Below, one piece after another: positions 1 to 6,511 of a DNA stretch of 9,024 nucleotides. Origin of the DNA: Actinomycetota bacterium (GTDB taxonomy: Bacteria; Actinomycetota; Thermoleophilia; Gaiellales; Gaiellaceae). Below the pieces are notes generated by a model. The model worked only from the letters and a program-made list of their open reading frames with translations. It had not been told where the DNA came from and did not search any database. The translations under genes were made by a program, and so were the position numbers. Location: NCBI GenBank assembly GCA_005885565.1, contig VAXK01000299.1, forward strand, positions 1 through 9,024. Direction: 5' to 3'. Each line of letters starts with the position of its first letter. The stretch's first letter is position 1.

Positions 1-689
1 AGGCCGTTCCCCTCGAGCCGCTCCCACGTGTCGCCATGGTCGTCGGAGCGGTAGACGCCGCAGTGGTTCTGCTGCCACAGGCGGCCCTCGCGTGCCGGGT
101 GGGCGAGCAGCTTGTGGACGCACTGGCCCACCTCGGGGAACGGGTTGTCCGGGAAGAAGTCGGCCGCAACGCCCTGGTTGATCGGCGTCCACGTCTCGCC
201 GTCGTCCTCGCTCCGGAACGCGCCCGCCGCCGAGATCGCTGCGTACAGCCGCCCGTCCGTGATCTGGAAGGAGTGGCAGCACATCCCGCCCGCGCCCGGC
301 TGCCAGCGCTCGCGGGTCGGGTGCTCGACGAGACCCGGGACGGGCTCGAAGGTGACGCCTCCGTCGGTCGAGCGGTGCAGGACGCCGGGATCACCGCCGA
401 GCCAGAGCGCGTCCGGCCCGGGCTCGACGTGCCACGTCGCGTTCAGCGTCAGGTCGCTCCCCTCGGGCAGGCCGATCTCCTCCGCGCGCTCCCACGTGCG
501 GCCGAGATCGCTCGAGCGGTGGACAGTCGCGCCGTACACGAAGTTGTTCGACGCCGCGTAGACCGTGCCGCTCCCCGGGTCGCGAACTGCGTGGTAGATC
601 GCCCAGCCGGGCAGGAGCGGCCCTTCGACCTCGCCGTCGTGTTCGACGAAGAGGCCCTTGCGGGTTCCGACGAGTAGCCCTCGGCTCAT
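1..689 (-). CDS. BNR/Asp-box repeat beta-propeller protein (3' end outside window)
   Basis: This reading frame is open from an ATG at 687-689 on the minus strand to the left edge: 229 complete codons, C-terminus missing. It opens with MSRGLLVGTRKGLF, a typical first propeller strand. Four Asp-box motifs (S-x-D-x-G-x-T-W/F) are visible at residues 59-66 (SSDLGRTW), 107-113 (ending in F), 160-167 and 215-222. Proteins with this pattern fold as beta-propellers and are often labelled 'exo-alpha-sialidase' or 'WD40/YVTN/BNR-like'. I see no Phe-Arg-Ile-Pro sialidase motif in the visible part, so sialidase activity is not supported. There is no signal peptide or membrane segment, so it is probably cytoplasmic. 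The start has no Shine-Dalgarno; a TAGCGT hexamer ends 8 bases upstream, so the mRNA may be leaderless. It diverges from the PPOX gene. Substrate and role are unknown. Confidence 0.85.
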   Translation of the reverse strand, partial: MSRGLLVGTRKGLFVEHDGEVEGPLLPGWAIYHAVRDPGSGTVYAASNNFVYGATVHRSSDLGRTWERAEEIGLPEGSDLTLNATWHVEPGPDALWLGGDPGVLHRSTDGGVTFEPVPGLVEHPTRERWQPGAGGMCCHSFQITDGRLYAAISAAGAFRSEDDGETWTPINQGVAADFFPDNPFPEVGQCVHKLLAHPAREGRLWQQNHCGVYRSDDHGDTWERLEGNG

Positions 690-725
690 CCGGGAACACG
701 CTATCGCGCCCAAGCGAACGACGCG

Positions 726-732
726 AGGAGGT
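726..732 (+). promoter_or_regulatory. Shine-Dalgarno of the PPOX-family gene
   Basis: AGGAGGT lies five bases before the ATG at 738. It is a near-perfect Shine-Dalgarno and fixes that start. It contrasts with the divergent BNR gene, which has none. Confidence 0.85.
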
Positions 733-737
733 CCGAG

Positions 738-1157
738 ATGGCAGTGAAGCAGCGGCAGGCGGTGCTGAGCGAGGCACAGCTCCGCTTCCTGGCCGAGAAC
801 CCGTTCGTGGGCGTCCTGACGACGCTACGCCGCGACGGCTCACCGCACTCGACGGTCGTTTGGGTCGACGTCGAGGACGGCGTCGTCTCCTTCAACACCG
901 AGGAGGGCCGCGCGAAGGTCCGGCACATCGACGACGACCCGCGCGTCTCGCTGCTCGTGCTCGACCCGTCGGATCCCTACAAGTGGGTCGCGATCAGCGG
1001 CACGAGCGACGTGACCACCGAGGGCGCGCGCGAGCAGATCGACAAGCTGGCGAAGAAGTACCTCGGCAAGGACGAGTACCCGTGGGCGAGCCCGGACAAG
1101 CGGCGGCTCAAGGTCGTGATCCGGCCCGCGCACGTCGACTCGTCCGGCTTCGAGTAG
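738..1157 (+). CDS. PPOX-class putative F420-dependent oxidoreductase
   Basis: A 139-residue protein of the pyridoxamine-5'-phosphate-oxidase-like split beta-barrel fold, close in length to Rv1155-type F420-dependent enzymes of actinobacteria. Recognisable blocks in order are residues 24-44 (GVLTTLRRDGSPHSTVVWVD core strands), 52-74 (FNTEEGRAKVRHIDDDPRVS, the usual cofactor-phosphate region rich in Lys/Arg), 81-92 (YKWVAISGTSDV) and 121-138 (KRRLKVVIRPAHV). The family normally acts as homodimers that bind F420 or a flavin and reduce small organic substrates in the cytoplasm. The cofactor cannot be decided from sequence reading alone; F420 is inferred from the subfamily pattern. The start is set by a strong Shine-Dalgarno. 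Its stop lies only two bases from the stop of the convergent amine oxidase gene. No functional link to the polyamine-type locus is evident. Confidence 0.85.
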   Translation: MAVKQRQAVLSEAQLRFLAENPFVGVLTTLRRDGSPHSTVVWVDVEDGVVSFNTEEGRAKVRHIDDDPRVSLLVLDPSDPYKWVAISGTSDVTTEGAREQIDKLAKKYLGKDEYPWASPDKRRLKVVIRPAHVDSSGFE

Positions 1158-1159
1158 CG

Positions 1160-2731
1160 CTACTTCAGCGCGTCGAGGATCTCGCCGGCGGCCCGCTCGC
1201 CTGTCTCCACGCCGCCGTTCAGATAGCCCTGGAAGTCCTGCGACGTGTGCTCGCCGGCGAAGTGGCACGTGCCCTGCGCCGTCTTCTCCATCCCCGAGAA
1301 CTTCGTGTACTGGCCGACCTTCCAGTAGGAGTAGGAGCCCTTCGTCCACTGGTACGCGGTCCAGAAGTCGATCGTCGCCCGGCCGTTCCAGTACTTGGAG
1401 AGGCCCGGCAGGAGTGGGTCGATCTGCGCCAGGAACTGCTGTGCGCGCGAGGACGGCGTCCCGGAGCCGAAGCTCGCGCCGATCGTGCCGCCCGTGTAGT
1501 CGACGAGGATCCCGCTCGTTCCCGGCTGGGCCCGCGTCACCTCCCAGGTGTTCTGGAAGCCCGTGTCCGCGTACGTGTTCCCGTTGTTGCCGAGGTCGTT
1601 CCAGTAGCGCTTCGTGAACTGGACGTGGAGCTTCGAGTTCGTGCCCATGCCGAGCTCGTTGATCGCCGTCACCTTGAGCGGCTCGAAGTTCGCCTTCTTG
1701 AAGTCGACGGACGACCGCAGGATCGAGAACGGGAGCGCGAGGACGAGGTGGTCGACCGTCACCGTCCTCGCCCCGTTGAAGCTGAGCGTCCAGGCCGTCC
1801 GGCTCGCGTTCGACGAGATCCCGACGAGCTCCGCGCCCATCGTGATCTGGCCGGACAGTCGCCGGGCCAGCTCGTTCGGCACCTGGTCGTTGCCGCCGAC
1901 GACGTGGTACTTCTCGTTCGACTTGCCGAAGGTGTTGAACTGCCCCTGGCCGATGTAGCCGAGCAGGTAGATCAGGTTCAGCGCGCTCTGTTGGCTCGAC
2001 TCGGCGCCGTACTCGATGTTGTAGGCGACGTCGAGGAGCTGGCCGAGCTTCGAGCTCGCGCCGCCGTTTGGACAGGTCTCGTTCAGCCAGTCGACGATCG
2101 ACATGTGGTCGAGCTCGTAGCCGCGCTGCGTGTAGCTGTTCCAGAGCGTCGGGTAGCTCGCGGCCGAGAGGTCCTTGTGCAGCTTCTGGTAGATCCCGTT
2201 CAGGTCGGCCGTGGCCTGCGCATACGTGTAGGGCGCGCCGTCGAACCAGTAGAAGTCCTCGGTGCCGTTCGCCTCGCCTTGGAGGAGGTTGTCGAGCGTG
2301 AAGCCGAGCTCGTTGGCGAGGTGACGCATCTCGGTATGCCCCTGGTCGATCAGCTCGCCGCCGTGCTCGCCGATCTGGTCCTCGGCCCAGCCGCGGATCG
2401 TCCAGCAGCGCCCGCCGACGCGCGAGGGATGCGCCTCGTAGACCTGGGCGGCATAGCCCGCCTGCTTGAGCCGATAGGCGCACGTGAGGCCGGCGAGCCC
2501 GGCGCCGACGATCGCGATCCGAGGCGCCGTCGCCCCTCGGGCCGCCTTGGCGAAGCGGCCCGCCGACGAGGCCGCCGCCGCGGCGGCGCCGACGGCGCCG
2601 GCACGAACGAAGAGCTCGCGGCGCGTCGTCCGCTCCTCGAGCACCTGCTCGACGGGAACCTCTCGCGCCCTCGCCTCCCCGATCGCCGAGATGGTCTCCT
2701 GGAGCCTTCGGGCCAGCGGCGTGCGCGCCAT
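1160..2731 (-). CDS. Tat-exported flavin monoamine oxidase family protein
   Basis: A 523-residue FAD amine oxidase. The N-terminus carries a twin-arginine signal: a long 36-residue n-region, TRRELFV at 36-42, then an Ala/Gly-rich stretch (44-58) and possible AxA cleavage sites near 61-67. The FAD Rossmann motif IVGAGLAGL is at 74-82 and the family GGR motif at 106-108. NSKLHVQF at 365-372 holds the conserved active-site-type Lys367. The C-terminal FAD motif FAGEHTS (491-497) with GYLNGGVETGERAA (502-515) is intact. Relatives oxidise putrescine, polyamines or aromatic amines to aldehyde, ammonia or amine, and H2O2. Export would put this reaction outside the cytoplasmic membrane. I chose the ATG at 2731 because GAGGGGGAG lies just upstream; an in-frame ATG at 2764 would add 11 residues but has a poor ribosome site. 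It is divergent from the transporter operon, which suggests an amine substrate. Exact substrate unknown. Confidence 0.88.
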   Translation of the reverse strand: MARTPLARRLQETISAIGEARAREVPVEQVLEERTTRRELFVRAGAVGAAAAAASSAGRFAKAARGATAPRIAIVGAGLAGLTCAYRLKQAGYAAQVYEAHPSRVGGRCWTIRGWAEDQIGEHGGELIDQGHTEMRHLANELGFTLDNLLQGEANGTEDFYWFDGAPYTYAQATADLNGIYQKLHKDLSAASYPTLWNSYTQRGYELDHMSIVDWLNETCPNGGASSKLGQLLDVAYNIEYGAESSQQSALNLIYLLGYIGQGQFNTFGKSNEKYHVVGGNDQVPNELARRLSGQITMGAELVGISSNASRTAWTLSFNGARTVTVDHLVLALPFSILRSSVDFKKANFEPLKVTAINELGMGTNSKLHVQFTKRYWNDLGNNGNTYADTGFQNTWEVTRAQPGTSGILVDYTGGTIGASFGSGTPSSRAQQFLAQIDPLLPGLSKYWNGRATIDFWTAYQWTKGSYSYWKVGQYTKFSGMEKTAQGTCHFAGEHTSQDFQGYLNGGVETGERAAGEILDALK

Positions 2732-2735
2732 GTTT

Positions 2736-2744
2736 CTCCCCCTC
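2736..2744 (-). promoter_or_regulatory. Shine-Dalgarno of the amine oxidase gene
   Basis: Read on the minus strand this is GAGGGGGAG, four bases before the ATG ending at 2731. It decides for the 523-residue form over the longer form starting at 2764, whose upstream bases have no comparable motif. Confidence 0.65.
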
Positions 2745-2746
2745 GG

Positions 2747-2767
2747 TGGATGTATGACAAGCATCCA
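2747..2767. promoter_or_regulatory. Inverted repeat, candidate operator of the amine oxidase gene
   Basis: TGGATG at 2747-2752 and CATCCA at 2762-2767 form a perfect 6-base inverted repeat with a 9-base A/T-richer spacer. It overlaps the proposed -10 element and the region where the amine oxidase transcript should start, a natural repressor position. The symmetry is seen directly; the operator role is inference. No regulator gene lies in the window. Confidence 0.4.
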
Positions 2768-2788
2768 TCATTCAGGGGCGGCGTTCAA
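2760..2788 (-). promoter_or_regulatory. Putative promoter of the amine oxidase gene
   Basis: On the minus strand, TTGAAC (2788-2783) matches the first four bases of the -35 consensus. It is 17 bases from GATGCT (2765-2760), a weak -10 that keeps the A and final T. This would give a leader of roughly 20-25 bases containing the gene's Shine-Dalgarno. It is plausible by spacing but weak at the -10. Confidence 0.35.
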
Positions 2789-2794
2789 TGCCGC
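2778..2794. promoter_or_regulatory. Small inverted repeat between the divergent promoters
   Basis: GCGGC (2778-2782) and GCCGC (2790-2794) pair across a 7-base loop that contains the proposed -35 of the amine oxidase promoter. It overlaps by four bases the neighbouring repeat at 2791-2805. Five-base GC arms are common by chance in DNA of this composition, so significance is low. Confidence 0.2.
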
Positions 2795-2805
2795 TTGTGG
2801 AGCGG
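2791..2805. promoter_or_regulatory. Inverted repeat over the operon -35, candidate operator
   Basis: CCGCT and AGCGG form a perfect 5-base inverted repeat with a TGTGG loop. It covers the proposed -35 hexamer of the operon promoter and lies about 3 bases from the -35 of the divergent amine oxidase promoter, so one bound regulator could affect both. The arms are short and GC-rich, so chance occurrence is possible. Confidence 0.3.
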
Positions 2806-2830
2806 TGACGCGGCGGCTAGGCTCGCAACG
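2795..2830 (+). promoter_or_regulatory. Putative leaderless promoter of the transporter operon
   Basis: TTGTGG (2795-2800), a 17-base spacer and TAGGCT (2818-2823, fitting the TANNNT -10 form) are followed by six bases and then the GTG at 2830. Transcription starting 7 bases after the -10 would begin on the G of GTG, which is the usual arrangement for leaderless actinobacterial mRNAs. The absence of a Shine-Dalgarno before this GTG supports it. Seen by eye; no transcript data. Confidence 0.5.
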
Positions 2831-4215
2831 TGACGGCGCCCGCGGCGACCCGACCGAGGATCGACCTCCAGCAGGCGGCCCGGGAGCATCTCTGGCTCCA
2901 CTTCACCCGCATGGGGAGCTACGAGGACACGGAGATCCCCGTGATCGTGCGCGGCGAGGGGTGCTACCTCGAGGACGTGAACGGCAAGCGGTTCCTCGAC
3001 GCTCTCGCGGGCCTCTTCGCCGTGAACATCGGCTACTCGTACGGCGAGGAGGTCGGCCAGGCCGCCCTCGCGCAGATGCGCGAGCTCCCCTTCTACACGA
3101 ACTGGAGCTATGCCCACCCGCGGGCGATCGAGCTCGCCGCCGAGGTCGCGTCGCTCGCGCCCGGCGACCTCGACCGCGTCTTCTTCGTCTCCGGCGGCTC
3201 GGAGGCCGTCGAGTCGGCCTGGAAGCTCGCGCGGCAGTACCACACCGCGCGCGGAGAACGGCGCTGGAAGGCGGTCGCCCACCGGCTCGCCTACCACGGA
3301 ACGACCCTCGGCGCGCTCTCGATCAACGGGATCCCCGCGCTCCGCACGCCGTTCGAGCCGCTCGTCCCGGACGTGGTGCACGTCCACAACACGAACCGCT
3401 ACCACCGGCGCCCCGACGAGACGGAGGAGGAGTTCACCGCTTTCCTGCTCGACGATCTCGACGGCGCGATCCAGCAGGCCGGCCCCGACACGGTGGCGAT
3501 GGTCATCTTCGAGCCCGTCCAGAACGCGGGCGGCTCGTTCACGCCGCCGGAGGGCTACTTCCGCGGCGTGCGCGAGATCTGCGACCGCTACGGCATCCTG
3601 CTCTGCGCGGACGAGGTGATCACCGGCTTCGGGCGGCTCGGCTACTGGTTCGGCTCCGAGCGGTACGACATCCGGCCCGACCTCCTCACGTGCGCGAAGG
3701 GCCTCTCCTCGGCCTACGCCGCGATCGGGGCCGTCGTCGCCTCGGAGCGGCTCGTCGAGCCGTTCCTCGAGGACACGCGCTCGTTCATGCACGGGATCAC
3801 GTTCGGCGGCCATCCGGTGCAGGCCGCGATCGCGCTCGCGAACATCGAGATCATGCGCCGCGACGGGATCGTCGAGCATGCGCGCGAGAACGAGGACGCC
3901 TTCCGGCGAACGCTCGCGCAGCTCCTCGACCTGCCGATCGTCGGCGACCTGCGGGGCGCCGGCTACTTCTACGCGCTCGAGCTCGTCCGCGACAAGGAGA
4001 CGCGCACCACCTTCACGGAGGACGAGTGCGAGAGCCTGCTGCGCGGCTTCCTCTCGCCGCGCCTCTTCGAGCGCGGCCTCATCTGCCGCGCCGACGACCG
4101 CGGCGACCCGGTGCTCCAGGTCTCGCCGCCGCTCATCGCGGGTCAGCGGGAGTTCGACGAGATCACGACCATCCTCGGCGACGTGCTCACCGAGGCCTGG
4201 GAGCGAATCCACTGA
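2830..4215 (+). CDS. Class III (omega) aminotransferase, putrescine/polyamine-pyruvate type likely
   Basis: A 461-residue PLP-dependent fold-type I aminotransferase, full length for class III. Landmarks are FYTNWSYAHP at 88-97 (active-site aromatic region), SGGSEAVESAWKLAR at 121-135 (phosphate-binding SGGSEA), YHG at 155-157 (His-Gly after the ring-stacking Tyr), FEPVQ at 227-231, DEVITGFGR at 261-269 with the pyridine-nitrogen Asp261, and Lys290 in TCAKGLSSAY as the PLP Schiff-base lysine. The family moves an amino group from omega-amines such as putrescine, or from beta-alanine or GABA analogues, to pyruvate or another oxo-acid. The amine specificity here is inferred from the adjoining Pot-type transporter and two amine oxidase-type genes. 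The start is a GTG with no Shine-Dalgarno; the next Met (residue 28) would cut into the conserved domain. It is the first gene of the operon, and its TGA shares one base with the next gene's ATG. Confidence 0.9.
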   Translation: MTAPAATRPRIDLQQAAREHLWLHFTRMGSYEDTEIPVIVRGEGCYLEDVNGKRFLDALAGLFAVNIGYSYGEEVGQAALAQMRELPFYTNWSYAHPRAIELAAEVASLAPGDLDRVFFVSGGSEAVESAWKLARQYHTARGERRWKAVAHRLAYHGTTLGALSINGIPALRTPFEPLVPDVVHVHNTNRYHRRPDETEEEFTAFLLDDLDGAIQQAGPDTVAMVIFEPVQNAGGSFTPPEGYFRGVREICDRYGILLCADEVITGFGRLGYWFGSERYDIRPDLLTCAKGLSSAYAAIGAVVASERLVEPFLEDTRSFMHGITFGGHPVQAAIALANIEIMRRDGIVEHARENEDAFRRTLAQLLDLPIVGDLRGAGYFYALELVRDKETRTTFTEDECESLLRGFLSPRLFERGLICRADDRGDPVLQVSPPLIAGQREFDEITTILGDVLTEAWERIH

Positions 4216-5336
4216 TGGCGGTCGAGCCACGGGTCGCGCCGGCGCCCGCCGGGCAAACCGGGCCCAGGATCGTCGACGTCCGGCTCGAGGGCGTCACCAA
4301 GCGCTTCGACGACGTCGTCGCCGTCGACGACCTCTCGCTCGAGATCGAGCAGGGCAGCTTCTTCGCGCTGCTCGGGCCGTCGGGCTGCGGGAAGACGACG
4401 ACGCTGCGCATGATCGGCGGCTTCGAGGAGCCCACCTCGGGCACGATCTTCCTCGGCGACCGCGACGTCGTCGGGCTGCCGCCATATCGGCGCGACGTGA
4501 ACACCGTCTTCCAGTCGTACGCCCTCTTCCCGCACCTCTCGATCTTCGAGAACGTCGCCTTCGGCCTGCGCCGCCAGGGCGCCGAGCGGAAGGGGCTGCG
4601 GGGCCGCGTCCTCGAGATGCTCCACCTCGTCGAGCTCGAGGGCATGGAGCGCCGCAAGCCGCGCCAGCTCTCGGGCGGCCAGCAGCAGCGCGTCGCCCTC
4701 GCCCGCGCGCTCGTCTGCAGCCCGCGCGTGCTGCTCCTCGACGAGCCGCTCGGCGCCCTCGACCTGAAGCTCCGCAAGCAGATGCAGCTCTTCCTGAAGC
4801 GGATCCAGCACGACATCGGCATCACCTTCATCCACGTCACGCACGACCAGGAGGAGGCGATGACGATGGCGGACCGGATCGCCGTCATGAACAAGGGCCG
4901 GATCGACCAGCTGGGGTCGCCTGACGAGCTCTACGAGCGGCCCGAGACGCCGTTCGTCGCCGGGTTCCTCGGCGTCTCGAACCTGCTGCCCGGGACGGTG
5001 GCCGGGGCCGACGTCGTGCGGCTCGACGACGGGACGCAGGTGCACGTCGCCGCGGAGGCTCTGCAGGGCCGCACCGGCCGCGTCGCCGTCGGCATCCGGC
5101 CGGAGAAGATCCGCATCGACGGGGGCGACGCGAACACACTCCCGGGCACCGTCAGCGAGAGCGCGTACGTCGGCGTCGCGACCCAGTACATCGTCGAGAC
5201 CGGAAGCGGCAGGCTGACCGTCTACGTCCAAAACGTCCGGCCGGGAGCCGAGGGGGCGGCTCCGGGCGACCGGCTCACGCTGAGCTGGAGTCCGGACGCG
5301 ACCTTCGTCGTCGATTCCACGGAGGGATCCGCATGA
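4215..5336 (+). CDS. potA: Spermidine/putrescine-type ABC transporter ATP-binding protein (PotA-like)
   Basis: A 373-residue cytoplasmic ATPase subunit. The nucleotide-binding domain (about 22-250) has Walker A GPSGCGKTT at 54-62, Q-loop Gln100 in VFQSYALFPH, signature LSGGQQQR at 152-159, Walker B LLLDEP at 173-178, D-loop ALD at 181-183 and H-loop His210 in HVTHDQEEAM. The C-terminal part (about 293-368, starting GIRPEKIRI) is the TOBE regulatory domain typical of PotA/CysA/UgpC. It would power import through the two permeases encoded downstream. The ATG overlaps the aminotransferase stop (TGATG), with GGGAG 11 bases upstream. The frame stays open far upstream through the aminotransferase, but that part is shadow. 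Assignment to the PotA class rests on context and motif style; substrate could be another small amine. Confidence 0.9.
   Translation: MAVEPRVAPAPAGQTGPRIVDVRLEGVTKRFDDVVAVDDLSLEIEQGSFFALLGPSGCGKTTTLRMIGGFEEPTSGTIFLGDRDVVGLPPYRRDVNTVFQSYALFPHLSIFENVAFGLRRQGAERKGLRGRVLEMLHLVELEGMERRKPRQLSGGQQQRVALARALVCSPRVLLLDEPLGALDLKLRKQMQLFLKRIQHDIGITFIHVTHDQEEAMTMADRIAVMNKGRIDQLGSPDELYERPETPFVAGFLGVSNLLPGTVAGADVVRLDDGTQVHVAAEALQGRTGRVAVGIRPEKIRIDGGDANTLPGTVSESAYVGVATQYIVETGSGRLTVYVQNVRPGAEGAAPGDRLTLSWSPDATFVVDSTEGSA
5321..5326 (+). promoter_or_regulatory. Shine-Dalgarno of the potD-like gene
   Basis: GGAGGG lies inside the end of the ATPase gene, six bases before the ATG at 5333. It is the strongest ribosome site in the operon, which suits the high copy number usually needed for a substrate-binding protein. 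Confidence 0.7.
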
Positions 5337-6511
5337 GAGACCTCGAGTTCACCCGCCGACAGCTGCTCGAGCGAGCCGCGCTCGGCGGAGCGGCCCTGAC
5401 CCTGCCCGGCTTCCTCGCCGCCTGCGGCGGCTCGAGCAAGAAGGCCGCATCGTCGTCCCACAAGCTCGCCAAGACGCTCCGGTTCTCGAACTGGACGCTC
5501 TACATGGACACGAACAACAAGACGCACATGCACCCGACCCTCGAGAGCTTTTCCAAGAAGTACGGCGTCCACGTCCAGTACACCGAGGACATCAACGACA
5601 ACGCGTCGTTCTTCGGGAAGATCCAGGGGCCGTTGTCGCGCGGGCAGTCGATCGACCGGGACATCATCGTGATGACCGACAACTCCCGCTATCCGAGCCT
5701 CCTGATCAAGAAGGGCTGGGTCGAGAAGCTCGACAAGAGCGCGCTGCCGAACATCAAGAACCTCCAGCCCGCGCTCAGCCACCCGGCCTGGGACCCCCAT
5801 CGCGACTACACCCTGCCGTGGCAGTCCGGCATGACCGGGATCGCCTTCAACGACAAGCTCACCGATCCGGTCCTGTCGATCGACGAGCTCTTCGGCAACC
5901 GCAAGCTGAAGGGGAAGGTCACCTGCCTGAACGAGATGGCCGACGCGCTCAGCCTCGTCATGGTCTCGAACGGCGACGACCCGAGCAAGGTGACGAACGC
6001 GAGCTTCAATCGGGCGATCACGAAGATCAAGAAGGCCGTCGACTCGGGTCAGATCCGGCAGTTCACCGGCAACGACTACGCGGCGCCGCTCGCCAAGGGC
6101 GACCTCGCCGCGGCGATGTCCTGGTCGGGCGACATCGCCCAGCTGCTCTCGGAGAACAGCCACCTGCACTGGAACCTGCCGGCCGACGGCGGCGACATCT
6201 GGACGGACAACATGCTGATCCCGAAGGGCGGCAACGCCTACACGGCGTCCGTCTACATGAACTACGTCTACGACCCGAAGATCGCCGCGCAGATCGAGGG
6301 CGGCGACCCGAAGACGGGCGACACGGGCGTCTACTACATCTGCCCGGTCGTCGGGGCGAGGGAGGCCCTGCTGAAGACGAACGCGGCGATCGCCAAGAAC
6401 ACCCTGATCTTCCCGACGAAGAAGATGCTCGACAACGTCCACGTCATCGACCCGAACGCGCTGAACAACGAGAAGTACCTCACCACCTGGCAGAACCTGA
6501 TCTCGGCGTAG
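5333..6511 (+). CDS. potD: Polyamine-type ABC substrate-binding lipoprotein (PotD-like), Tat signal
   Basis: A 392-residue periplasmic-binding-protein-type lipoprotein. The signal has twin arginines (TRRQLLERAA, 7-16), a hydrophobic stretch and lipobox LAAC with Cys31, followed by a GGSSKKAASSS linker, so it should be folded before export and anchored outside the membrane. The mature part begins LRFSNWTLYMD (49-59), the PotD-style first strand with Trp54 and Tyr57. Compared with E. coli PotD from memory, MSWSGD (Trp264) and IWTDNM (Trp290, Asp292) match ligand-contacting Trp/Asp positions, and Glu201/Asp204 may replace the acidic pair that binds the amines. It has an ATGA overlap with the ATPase gene and a strong Shine-Dalgarno. 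Spermidine or putrescine is the best guess for ligand, but related proteins bind other cationic or amino compounds. Confidence 0.88.
   Translation: MRDLEFTRRQLLERAALGGAALTLPGFLAACGGSSKKAASSSHKLAKTLRFSNWTLYMDTNNKTHMHPTLESFSKKYGVHVQYTEDINDNASFFGKIQGPLSRGQSIDRDIIVMTDNSRYPSLLIKKGWVEKLDKSALPNIKNLQPALSHPAWDPHRDYTLPWQSGMTGIAFNDKLTDPVLSIDELFGNRKLKGKVTCLNEMADALSLVMVSNGDDPSKVTNASFNRAITKIKKAVDSGQIRQFTGNDYAAPLAKGDLAAAMSWSGDIAQLLSENSHLHWNLPADGGDIWTDNMLIPKGGNAYTASVYMNYVYDPKIAAQIEGGDPKTGDTGVYYICPVVGAREALLKTNAAIAKNTLIFPTKKMLDNVHVIDPNALNNEKYLTTWQNLISA

Noticed and set aside
36..677. Plus-strand open frame of 213 codons opposite the BNR protein
   Set aside because: No recognisable motif; the minus strand encodes four clear Asp-boxes in one continuous frame.
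1..689. Sialidase function for the BNR protein
   Set aside because: Asp-boxes alone are structural. The Phe-Arg-Ile-Pro motif and the arginine triad of true sialidases are not seen in the visible part.
1140..1180. Rho-independent terminator between the convergent genes
   Set aside because: The gap is two bases and no stem-loop followed by a T-run is visible on either strand.
2732..2764. Start of the amine oxidase at the ATG at 2764
   Set aside because: Poor ribosome site there, and the extra 11 residues look like leader; the ATG at 2731 has GAGGGGGAG just upstream.
840..2771. Minus-strand open frame of 643 codons overlapping the amine oxidase in another frame
   Set aside because: Arg/Gly/Ala-rich nonsense in a shifted frame; the amine oxidase frame has intact FAD motifs throughout.
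860..2833. Plus-strand open frame of 657 codons across the PPOX and amine oxidase genes
   Set aside because: Low-complexity Arg/Leu/Val composition and no motifs; a shadow of two well-supported genes.
2484..4214. Upstream extension of the PotA-like frame, suggesting a 950-residue fusion protein
   Set aside because: The upstream part is a shifted frame of the aminotransferase and antisense of the amine oxidase. The real start is the ATG at 4215 in the TGATG overlap.
2785..4230. Long minus-strand open frame (481 codons) opposite the aminotransferase
   Set aside because: Its translation is rich in Arg, Val, Glu, Asp and Leu without any domain motif, as expected for the antisense of GC-rich coding DNA. 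The plus strand carries a complete aminotransferase with all catalytic residues.
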